A DNA stretch of 64,000 nt from Nocardioides seonyuensis (GTDB taxonomy: Bacteria; Actinomycetota; Actinomycetes; Propionibacteriales; Nocardioidaceae): NCBI RefSeq assembly GCF_004683965.1, contig NZ_CP038436.1, positions 2,976,001 through 3,040,000 on the forward strand. Direction: 5' to 3'. This document shows positions 57,246 through 64,000 of the stretch, piece after piece (the first letter of the stretch is position 1; the number at the start of each line of letters is the position of its first letter). Under the pieces are notes generated by a model. The model saw nothing but the letters and a program-made list of their open reading frames with translations. It was not told where the DNA came from and did no database searches. Position numbers and translations under genes: made by a program.

Positions 57246-59039
57246 TCAGGCGCCGGGCAGGCTGCGGGCTGCGTCGACGACCTGTTCCCACGTGAGGATG
57301 CGGTGGTCGTGACCGTGCGCCAGGACGCCGAGCGCCCGACGACGTGTGACCGAGTCGATGTCGGTGCCGATCCGGTCGAGCACCAGCAACCGCTGGGGCC
57401 GGCTCAGACCGCCGAGCAGCTCGCGAGCAGCGTCCTGCAGGTCCCGCAGGGTCGCCTCCGTCGGGGCAGCCTCCTCCGCCAGGACCACCGCGGCACCCAC
57501 CACGCGCCCCACCCTCACGTCGAGGGTCTCGAACGCCTCCGCCTCGGTGACGAAGGGTTGGTCGCGGAGCACGTCGCGAACCTCGTTGAGGGAGACGAGC
57601 TGGCCGGAGACCGAGATGACCTCGTCCAGGCGGCCGAGGAACTCGACCCCACCCGCCTCGGTGCGTCGCGCCACGTCGCCGGTGGCGTAGACGGCCGGGT
57701 TCCTCTCCCAGTGGTACGACGTGGGGTTGGTGCCGTCGGGCGCCTCGACCGCGCGCAGCAGTCCGGGCCAGGGGCGCAGCATGACCCACTCCCCGGAGCT
57801 GCCGTTGGGCACCTCCACTCCCTGCTCGTCCACGATGGAGAACTTCGGGTCCGGCATGCGAGGTGAAGGCTCGTCGGCGGCGACGATGCCGCCGAGCTCC
57901 AGCTGGCCCCAGGCATCGGAGAGACGGACGTCGTCGCCCAGCACGTCACGGAGCCAGGCGCGCAGGTCAGCGTCGAGCCGGTCGCCGATGGTGGTGAGGC
58001 GCCGCAGGGAACCGGTCTTCCCGGTCTCGGTCAGGGACCACCCCCTCAGTGCGCGCACGATCGAGGGCGAGGTGAGCATCGCAGTCACCCCGTAGCGCTC
58101 GATGATCTGCCAGGTGCGAGCCGGTGCGGGAATGTCGAGGGTGCCTTCGTACATCACGGTGCTCGCCCCGCCGAGGAGCGGACCGACGACCCCGTGGGCC
58201 TGGGCGCCGAGCCACGAGATGTCCGCGGCGCCCCAGAAGACGTCGCCGTCACCCAGGACGTGAAGGTGGTTGGCGAGCGCGACCACGGCGAGGTTGGCGG
58301 TTCCGAGCCTGATGGCCACCGGGCGACCTCGACGGTTGGCGAGGTGGGCGCAGGCGAGCGGGTGTGAGGCGGGTACGGCGACTGGCTCGCCGTCGCGCGG
58401 ATCGGCGGCGGTGAGCAGGTCGTCGTACCAGCGATCGCCTTCGTACCAGTCGACCTGGACGCCCGTCCGGCGGACCACGATGGTGTGCAGGACGCCGCTG
58501 CTGGCCTCGAGGGCCTCGTCGATCCTCGACTTCAGCGGCAGGATCGCACCGTGTCGCCAACCGCCGTCCTGGGTGAAGAGCACCTTGGGGCGGAAGTCCC
58601 CGACCCGTGCGGTCAACGCCTCGGTGGGCAGCGCCACCGGGATGACGGTGTACTCGGCGCCGATCCGCGCGCACGCCATCATCGCGACGACGGCCTCGGG
58701 CAGCCACCCGAGATGCAGGGCCACCCGGTCGCCCTGGCCGACACCGAGACTGCGCAGGGCGGCGGCGAGGCGGACCACCTGCATCTGCAGCTCGCGGTAG
58801 GTGAGCACTCGGCGATCGCCCGGCTCGCCCTCCCACAAGATGGCCGCCCGATCACCATGCGTGGGCAGGTGACGATCGATGCAGTTGACGGAGAGGTTGA
58901 GTCGGCCGTCCACGAACCAGTCGTGCAGGGGCGGCTGCTCCCGGAAGAGCTCCTTCCAGGGTGTGTCCCACGTGAGCGAACCGGCGATCTCCGACCAGGA
59001 GGCGAAGTACGCGGCGAGGTCCTGATCGGTCTCAGCCAT
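57246..59039 (-). CDS. Degenerate acetyl/propionyl-CoA-synthetase-like protein (catalytic motifs lost)
   Basis: The 597-residue protein has the ACS overall layout: N-terminal ACAS_N part (YFASWSEIAGSLTWDTPWKELF), GDVFWGAADISWLGAQAHGVVGPLLGGAST (about 264-293), TGDVARRTEAGGVEFLGRLDEVIS (453-476). But the P-loop expected near 233-242 (TSGTTGRPKG in homologues) reads LANRRGRPVA, the A5 region reads DAWGQLELGG (375-384) and the C-terminal GK-motif with the catalytic Lys is replaced by IDSVTRR (561-567). ATG 59039 overlaps the IclR stop. Probably a non-catalytic regulator or scaffold. Confidence 0.82.
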   Translation of the reverse strand: MAETDQDLAAYFASWSEIAGSLTWDTPWKELFREQPPLHDWFVDGRLNLSVNCIDRHLPTHGDRAAILWEGEPGDRRVLTYRELQMQVVRLAAALRSLGVGQGDRVALHLGWLPEAVVAMMACARIGAEYTVIPVALPTEALTARVGDFRPKVLFTQDGGWRHGAILPLKSRIDEALEASSGVLHTIVVRRTGVQVDWYEGDRWYDDLLTAADPRDGEPVAVPASHPLACAHLANRRGRPVAIRLGTANLAVVALANHLHVLGDGDVFWGAADISWLGAQAHGVVGPLLGGASTVMYEGTLDIPAPARTWQIIERYGVTAMLTSPSIVRALRGWSLTETGKTGSLRRLTTIGDRLDADLRAWLRDVLGDDVRLSDAWGQLELGGIVAADEPSPRMPDPKFSIVDEQGVEVPNGSSGEWVMLRPWPGLLRAVEAPDGTNPTSYHWERNPAVYATGDVARRTEAGGVEFLGRLDEVISVSGQLVSLNEVRDVLRDQPFVTEAEAFETLDVRVGRVVGAAVVLAEEAAPTEATLRDLQDAARELLGGLSRPQRLLVLDRIGTDIDSVTRRRALGVLAHGHDHRILTWEQVVDAARSLPGA

Positions 59040-59772
59040 GCCCCAGCGTCCTTCCGGCCGCGTTGGCCGCTCGGGACAGATGGTTCGCGATGACGTCCAA
59101 CCGCGCGGCCTCGGCACCCGGCGGCACTGTCGCCGTGATCGCAGCCACGGCTGACTCGGCTGCACCGGGCACGACCACGGCCAGCTCGTCGGACGGAGAG
59201 GCGAGGTGGGCGGCCTTCGCCCACTCCATGCGCAGCTCAGCCTCGTCGCCCTCGAGCGGCAGGGGGTGAGCAGAAAGGCACAGCTTCCAGACATCGTCGG
59301 TGGACCGTGCTGCGAGCATCCGACCGGCCGAGGTCGAGAGCGCATCCGTGACGCGGTGGCTGTCGCGGTAGGGGCCGCCGTCTCCGGCATCGACGCGATC
59401 GACGTAGACCACCGAGTCCCGCACCAGGACGGCGACGTGGATGGTGGTCTGGAGGGTGTCGCGCAGGGAAACGAGATAGGGAGAGAGCGCGCCGAGGATG
59501 GGCAGCCGGCCCAGGTAGCGCTGGGACAGGCGCGTCACCTCGGGGCCCAGGCTGTATCGCGAGGAGCGGGAGTCCTGCTCGACCAGGTCGGCGAGGACGA
59601 GCGAGCGGAGCAGCCTGTGGACGGTGGGGACCGCCAGCCCCGACCGTTCGGCCAGGTCGGTGAGCTGCTGGTAGGCCGGCCCGTCGGCCAGCAGGTCGAG
59701 GAGGCGCACTGCGTTGCGCACGGTGCCCAGGGTGCCCCGTACCTCGGCGTGCTCGCCTCGGCTGTCGCTCAT
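59032..59772 (-). CDS. IclR family transcriptional regulator
   Basis: The 246-residue regulator has an N-terminal winged HTH (about 16-66: LLDLLADGPAYQQLTDLAERSGLAVPTVHRLLRSLVLADLVE) and an IclR effector domain (about 85-240: LQTTIHVAVLVRDSVVYVDRVD, LSTSAGRMLAA). ATG 59772 is chosen because GGAAGGAC lies seven bases upstream; an earlier in-frame codon lacks it. Its stop overlaps the start of the synthetase-like gene. It is divergent from the ABC operon and a palindrome in the shared promoter is its likely site. Confidence 0.9.
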   Translation of the reverse strand: MSDSRGEHAEVRGTLGTVRNAVRLLDLLADGPAYQQLTDLAERSGLAVPTVHRLLRSLVLADLVEQDSRSSRYSLGPEVTRLSQRYLGRLPILGALSPYLVSLRDTLQTTIHVAVLVRDSVVYVDRVDAGDGGPYRDSHRVTDALSTSAGRMLAARSTDDVWKLCLSAHPLPLEGDEAELRMEWAKAAHLASPSDELAVVVPGAAESAVAAITATVPPGAEAARLDVIANHLSRAANAAGRTLGHG

Positions 59773-59836
59773 CAAGGTCCTTCCGTTATGTGGCCGCCCG
59801 AACGCTATCACCGGAGTTACGTTTCAGAATAGGTGG

Positions 59837-59865
59837 TTGCATTTCCACATAGTGGAAACTACGGT
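59837..59865 (+). promoter_or_regulatory. Promoter of the ABC operon with IclR-type palindrome in the spacer
   Basis: TTGCAT (59837-59842) and TACGGT (59860-59865) are separated by 17 bases. The spacer contains TTTCCAC-ATA-GTGGAAA (59842-59858), a perfect palindrome like known IclR-family operators. Binding there would block the polymerase; the regulator is the divergent IclR gene by position. Confidence 0.7.
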
Positions 59866-59900
59866 GAGTCCCAGGTCACACCTGCCACCAGGAGGAACTC

Positions 59901-60746
59901 GTGCTCGATCGGGCATACCGCTTCGACCTCAACTCCAGCCGGATACCGGAGGGCGAACCGCTCCTGGAGGTCAGCGACGTCTCCCTGCGCTTCGGCGGCA
60001 TCCGTGCGCTCTCGGACATCTCGTTCACGGTCCGGCAAGGAGACGTCCACTCCGTGATCGGTCCCAACGGCGCCGGCAAGTCCAGCCTGCTCAACTGCAT
60101 CAGCGGGCTCTACCGCCCTCAGGAGGGCCGCATCACGCTGCACACGGCCGGGCCCGACGGCTCGCGGCGCGAGCACCAGCTGGTGCGCGCCAGACCGCAC
60201 CAGATCGCCCGACTCGGGGTGGCCCGCTCCTTCCAGAACATCGAGCTGTTCGGCCACCTGACTGTGCTGGAGAACCTGATGCTCGGTCGACACATCCACA
60301 TGAAGCACCGCCTCCTGCCGGCGCTCGTCTGGTTCGGGCCGGCCAGGAAGCAGGAGATCGCCCACCGTGAGTTCGTCGAGGAGGTCGTCGACCTGCTCCA
60401 GCTCCAGGCCTACCGGCACTCCCCGGTCGGAGCGCTGGCCTACGGGATCCAGAAGCGCGTGGAGCTGGGACGCGCCCTGTGCATCGAGCCGGGGCTCCTG
60501 CTGATCGACGAGCCGATGGCCGGCATGAACGCCGAGGAGAAGGAGGACATGGCCCGCTACGTCCTCGACGTCAACGAGCTCCGCGGGGTCACGGTGATGC
60601 TGATCGAGCACGACATGGGCGTCGTCATGGACATCTCCGACAGGGTCAGCGTGCTCGACTTCGGGAAGCTGATCGGCGACGGGACCCCCGACGAGGTCCG
60701 CCGCAACGAAGACGTGGTGGCGGCATACCTGGGGGCGGACGCATGA
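59901..60746 (+). CDS. ABC transporter ATP-binding protein, LivG type
   Basis: The 281-residue ATPase of branched-chain-amino-acid-type (HAAT) importers has Walker A GPNGAGKS (54-61), Q-loop SFQNIELFGHLT, the signature-like YGIQKRVELGRAL (LSGGQ-equivalent, about 197-209), Walker B LLLIDEPMAG and switch His in LIEHDMGVV. GTG 59901 follows CCAGGAGGAAC. A TACGGT promoter and IclR-type palindrome lie upstream. Its stop overlaps the ligase gene (ATGA). The cargo is unknown; the linked acyl-CoA ligase suggests a carboxylic acid instead of amino acids. Confidence 0.92.
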   Translation: MLDRAYRFDLNSSRIPEGEPLLEVSDVSLRFGGIRALSDISFTVRQGDVHSVIGPNGAGKSSLLNCISGLYRPQEGRITLHTAGPDGSRREHQLVRARPHQIARLGVARSFQNIELFGHLTVLENLMLGRHIHMKHRLLPALVWFGPARKQEIAHREFVEEVVDLLQLQAYRHSPVGALAYGIQKRVELGRALCIEPGLLLIDEPMAGMNAEEKEDMARYVLDVNELRGVTVMLIEHDMGVVMDISDRVSVLDFGKLIGDGTPDEVRRNEDVVAAYLGADA

Positions 60747-62689
60747 GCCTCGCTGACGAGACCTTCCCGCGGCTGCTGGCCCGACAGGCCCAGACCCGGC
60801 CGACCGAGGTCGCGCTCCAGGAGAAGCTCTACGGCATCTGGCAGCCGATCACCTGGCAGGAGTACGCCGAGCGCGTGCGCGACTTCGGCCATGGACTGGC
60901 ATCGCTGGGCGTTGCGCGCGGCGACATGGTGGCCGTGCTGGGCGACAACCGTCCCGAGTGGCTGATCGCCGAGCTGGCAGCCCAGTCGATCGGTGCGGCG
61001 GTGGTCGGCATCTACCCGACCAGCCTGGACGAGGAGATCGTCCACGTGCTCACGACCGCCCGGACCCGGGTCGTGGTGGCCGAGGACCAGGAGCAGGTCG
61101 ACAAGCTGCTCAAGATCAAGTCGCTCGCCCCCGACCTCGAGCACGTGGTCTTCTACGACCCGCACGGTCTCGAGTCCTACACCCAGGAGTGGCTGCTTCC
61201 CTTCGGCGACGTCGAGCAGGCCGGGCGGAGCTGGGGAGCCGAGCACCCGGGCTGGTTCGAGGAGCAGGTCGAGGCGGGCACGCCCGACGACATCGCGGTC
61301 GTGTGCACCACGTCGGGCACCACGTCGCGGCCCAAGCTCGGCCAGCTGTCGCACCGCAACCTGCTCTCCATGGCCGAGAGCCTGGTGTCAATCGACCCCC
61401 TCGGCCCCAAGGACCGCTTCGTCTCCTTCCTGCCGCTGGCGTGGATCGGCGAGCAGATGATCGCCGTCGCCTGCGGGCTGGCCCAGGGGCTGACCTTGTC
61501 GTTCCCCGAGGACGCCTCGACCCAACGCAACGACCTGCGAGAGATCGGGCCGCACGTCATGTTCAGCCCGCCCCGCATCTGGGAGTCGATGCTCTCCGAC
61601 GTCCAGGTGCGCATCGACGAGGCGGGCTGGCTCAAGCGCAAGGTGTTCGGGCTCGGCTACGCCGTGGGAGACCGGGTCGCCGCCAAGCGCCTGCGCGGCA
61701 AGCGCCCCAGCCCGGTCGATCGCGGCCTGCTCGTGCTCGCGGACTGGTTCGCCCTGGCGCCGGTGCGCAACCAGCTCGGACTCACCCGCATCCAGCGGGC
61801 CTACACCGGAGGCGCACCCCTCGGGCCGGACGTCTTCAGCTTCTTCCACGCGATCGGGGTCAACCTCAAGCAGATCTACGGCCAGACCGAGATCTGCGGC
61901 CTGGCGGTCGTGCACATCGACGACGACATCCGTTTCCACAGCGTCGGAGTCCCGATTCCCGGGTGCGAGCTGCGGATCAGCGACGACGGCGAGATCCAGC
62001 TCCGTTCACCTGCCGTCTTCCAGGGCTATGTCGGCAATCCCGAGGCCACCGCCGAGGCGATGACCGAGGACGGCTGGCTGCGCACGGGCGACGCCGGCTA
62101 CCTCGACGACGGCCAGCTGGTCGTGATCGACCGTGCGAAGGACGTCCAGACCACGCCCACCGGCACCCGCTTCTCCAGTGCCTTCATCGAGAACAAGATC
62201 AAGTTCAGCCCCTACGTCGAGGAAGCGGTCGTCTTCGGCACCGCCGAGATCGTGGCGATGATCGTGATCGACCCCAACACGGTCGGCTCCTGGGCCGAGG
62301 GTGAGCACCTCACCTACACGACCTTCACCGACCTGGCCGGCAAGCCCGAGACCTACCGGCTCATCGCCGACGAGGTCCACCGCGCCAACGTCGACCTCCC
62401 TGAGGAGATCCGGGTGCGCCGCTTCATGTTGCTGTTCAAGCAGCTCGACCCTGACGACGACGAGATCACCCGCACCAGGAAGGTCCGCCGCAACGTCATC
62501 GTCGAGCGCTACGCCGACCTGATCGCCGCGCTGGGTCGTGGCGACGACCGCGTGTCCATCACCAACACCGTCGCCTACCAGGACGGCACCGTCGCCAAGC
62601 GCGAGATCGACATCGCGATCTTCGACCTGGCCGACCACCAACCCTCCGAGAACAGCAAGTCACGCCCGGTCTGGAGCACACGTCGATGA
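60743..62689 (+). CDS. Long-chain acyl-CoA synthetase-like ligase in the ABC operon
   Basis: The 648-residue ANL ligase has GYVGNPEATAEAMTEDGWLRTGDAGYLDDGQLVVIDRAKD (A8 region) and a C-terminal ITRTRKVRRNVI with the catalytic Lys. The P-loop reads TTSGTTSRPKLGQLS (189-203) where homologues have TSGTTGxPKG, a Gly to Ser change. ATG 60743 overlaps the ATPase stop as ATGA and its own stop overlaps the permease start (ATGA), so it is co-translated with the transporter. It likely activates the imported acid. Confidence 0.88.
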   Translation: MSLADETFPRLLARQAQTRPTEVALQEKLYGIWQPITWQEYAERVRDFGHGLASLGVARGDMVAVLGDNRPEWLIAELAAQSIGAAVVGIYPTSLDEEIVHVLTTARTRVVVAEDQEQVDKLLKIKSLAPDLEHVVFYDPHGLESYTQEWLLPFGDVEQAGRSWGAEHPGWFEEQVEAGTPDDIAVVCTTSGTTSRPKLGQLSHRNLLSMAESLVSIDPLGPKDRFVSFLPLAWIGEQMIAVACGLAQGLTLSFPEDASTQRNDLREIGPHVMFSPPRIWESMLSDVQVRIDEAGWLKRKVFGLGYAVGDRVAAKRLRGKRPSPVDRGLLVLADWFALAPVRNQLGLTRIQRAYTGGAPLGPDVFSFFHAIGVNLKQIYGQTEICGLAVVHIDDDIRFHSVGVPIPGCELRISDDGEIQLRSPAVFQGYVGNPEATAEAMTEDGWLRTGDAGYLDDGQLVVIDRAKDVQTTPTGTRFSSAFIENKIKFSPYVEEAVVFGTAEIVAMIVIDPNTVGSWAEGEHLTYTTFTDLAGKPETYRLIADEVHRANVDLPEEIRVRRFMLLFKQLDPDDDEITRTRKVRRNVIVERYADLIAALGRGDDRVSITNTVAYQDGTVAKREIDIAIFDLADHQPSENSKSRPVWSTRR

Positions 62690-63558
62690 ACCAGTTCCTC
62701 AACCTCACCATCTACGGCCTCTCCGAGGGCGCGATCCTTGCGCTGGCAGCACTCGGCTTCGTGCTGATCTACAAGTCCACCTCCGTCATCAACTTCGCCC
62801 AGGGCGAGTTCCTGCTGATCGGCGGCTACACCGTCTACGCCGCGTTCGTGGTGTTCAAGCTGCCGTTGGTCCTCGCGGTGGTCGTCGGCCTGGTGTTCGC
62901 CGTCGTGATGGGCCTGCTCATCGAGCGGTTCGTGCTGCGTCCGCTGGTGGGGGAGAGCGCGATCAGCGTGATCATGGTGACCATCGGCCTGGCAGCGTTC
63001 CTGCGGGCCGTGGTGCAGATGATCTTCGGCACGCGGCCGGTCTCGCAGCCGGCGCTGCTGCCACGCACGCCGGTCGAGGTCCTCGGCACGACGATCCCGC
63101 TCAACCGGATCCTCGTGATCGCCATCGCCGGTGTCGTGCTCACCGCCTTCACGCTGTTCTTCCGCCGCAGCCGCCACGGCATCGCGATGCGAGCGGTCGC
63201 GGACGACCAGCAGGCTGCGCTCACGATGGGCATCTCGGTGCGCAAGATCTTCGCGATGGCCTGGGCGCTCGCGGCCGTGTCCGCACTCGTGGCCGGCGTC
63301 CTGCTCGGTGACATCACCTCCGTCAGCGGCAACCTCGTCTCGTTCGGCCTCCTCGTCTTCCCGGTGGTCATCCTGGGCGGGCTCGACTCGGTCCCCGGGA
63401 CGATCGTCGGTGGTCTGGTGATCGGGCTGACGGCGCAGTACGTCAGCGGCTACTGGGATCCGGGACTCGCGCAGATCGTCCCCTACCTCGTGCTGATCGC
63501 GATCTTGATGGTCCGGCCCTACGGCATCTTCGGCGAAACCCGGATCGAGAGGGTCTAG
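62686..63558 (+). CDS. ABC transporter permease, LivH type
   Basis: The 290-residue permease has about eight transmembrane helices and the LivH-family start FLNLTIYGLSEGAILALAALGFVLIYKSTSVINFAQGEF, plus AMRAVADDQQAALTMGI (EAA-like coupling loop, about 168-184) and VVILGGLDSVPGTIVGG. ATG 62686 overlaps the ligase stop. A second permease follows after four bases. Confidence 0.92.
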   Translation: MNQFLNLTIYGLSEGAILALAALGFVLIYKSTSVINFAQGEFLLIGGYTVYAAFVVFKLPLVLAVVVGLVFAVVMGLLIERFVLRPLVGESAISVIMVTIGLAAFLRAVVQMIFGTRPVSQPALLPRTPVEVLGTTIPLNRILVIAIAGVVLTAFTLFFRRSRHGIAMRAVADDQQAALTMGISVRKIFAMAWALAAVSALVAGVLLGDITSVSGNLVSFGLLVFPVVILGGLDSVPGTIVGGLVIGLTAQYVSGYWDPGLAQIVPYLVLIAILMVRPYGIFGETRIERV

Positions 63559-63562
63559 GTCC

Positions 63563-64000
63563 ATGGCAGCGATTTCCACCGGCGTCTACTTCCGCACCTA
63601 CCAGCGCGAGCTCGCGCTACGGCACACGAAGGCCCAGTACGTCCGCCTCGCCCTGGTGGTGGTGGCCGCGATCGCGGCGCCGTACCTCCTCGATCCCTAT
63701 CAGCTCAGCATCCTCAACACGGTGCTGATCGCCGTCGTGGGAGCGGTGGGCCTCAACATCCTGGTCGGCTTCACCGGACAGATCTCCCTGGGACAGGGCG
63801 GCTTCCTCGCGGTCGGGGCGTTCACGTCGGGGCTGCTGACGATGCGCGCCGACCTGCCGGCGCCGCTCTCGATCGCCTGCGCTGTCGTCGTGACGGCGGC
63901 CGCAGGTGCCCTGTTCGGACTCCCCGCGCTGCGGCTCAAGGGGCTCTACCTCGCGATCGCCACCCTGGCGAGCCAGGAGATCATCGTCTTCATCGCCCGG
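63563..64000 (+). CDS. ABC transporter permease, LivM type (cut by window end)
   Basis: The 146 residues inside the window open at ATG 63563, five bases after the LivH-type stop. They contain about four helices (38-58, 64-82, 95-117, 121-140) and the LivM signature VGLNILVGFTGQISLGQGGFLAVGAF (about 69-94), then ALRLKGLYLAIATLASQEI. The frame is open to the end of the window. The substrate-binding protein and second ATPase of the operon would be expected downstream. Confidence 0.88.
   Translation, partial: MAAISTGVYFRTYQRELALRHTKAQYVRLALVVVAAIAAPYLLDPYQLSILNTVLIAVVGAVGLNILVGFTGQISLGQGGFLAVGAFTSGLLTMRADLPAPLSIACAVVVTAAAGALFGLPALRLKGLYLAIATLASQEIIVFIAR

Noticed and set aside
57246..59390. Frame extension of the synthetase-like gene to 59390
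   Set aside because: It runs through most of the IclR effector domain; the ATG at 59039 begins the typical ACAS_N region.

Overview
The window is about 70% GC and comes from an actinobacterium, most likely Nocardioides or a close relative in the Nocardioidaceae. This rests on the gene content and order: proA-nadD-rsfS-phosphatase-tRNA-Ala, comEA-comEC-holA followed by rpsT, lepA, hemW-DUF3097, and hrcA-dnaJ-rsmE with a CIRCE site. Other support comes from a DUF222-HNH gene, many GTG starts, GTGA/ATGA stop-start overlaps, and several promoters with a TANNNT box six bases before the start codon. The genus is inferred from style and not from a search. The window is densely coded, and no gene-free stretch exceeds 300 bases; the longest, about 210 bases before leuS, holds an attenuator.

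Layout. 1-636: start of a secreted FTP-propeptide protein. 724-12095: alpha-glucan/trehalose block, with glgP on + and, on -, two glgX-type debranching enzymes followed by treY and treZ, which make trehalose from glycogen-type glucans. 12142-13919: a permease translationally coupled to a stand-alone TrkA-C (RCK_C) protein. 13984-18755: NarL-type two-component pair, enoyl-CoA hydratase, small membrane protein, and etfB-etfA for acyl-CoA oxidation. 18808-24620: secreted protein, proA, a 47-residue membrane peptide, nadD, rsfS, phosphatase, tRNA-Ala(GGC), ankyrin peptide and SDR. 24742-27825: DUF4870 protein and leuS behind a leucine-codon leader peptide and terminator. 27836-30502: a long perfect inverted repeat, a subtilisin-like exoprotease and an XRE-type regulator. 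30565-40166: degV, comEA, comEC, holA, rpsT, phosphotransferase, GNAT, lepA and a HutD-like gene. 40180-47538: accessory stretch with a TIGR03086 protein, AraC regulator, HAD hydrolase, a DUF222-HNH gene with palindromic repeats inside and beside it, an HhH protein, a disulfide oxidoreductase with a divergent MerR, an AlkZ-like glycosylase and an APH(6)-like kinase. 47684-57240: fadD, hemW, DUF3097, acidic peptide, MBL hydrolase, hrcA-dnaJ-rsmE, GerMN lipoprotein and HIT protein. 57246-64000: a degenerate acetyl-CoA-synthetase-like gene behind an IclR regulator, divergent from a branched-chain-amino-acid-type ABC operon (ATPase, fatty-acyl-CoA ligase, two permeases) cut by the window end.

The most interesting signals are: the leuS attenuator; the DUF222-HNH gene carrying REP-like palindromes in its own coding sequence; the acyl-CoA-synthetase paralogue that has lost its P-loop and catalytic lysine but stays linked to an IclR-controlled import/ligase operon; and three regulator-site pairs readable from sequence (CIRCE, a MerR 19-bp-spacer promoter, and an IclR-type palindrome in a promoter spacer).
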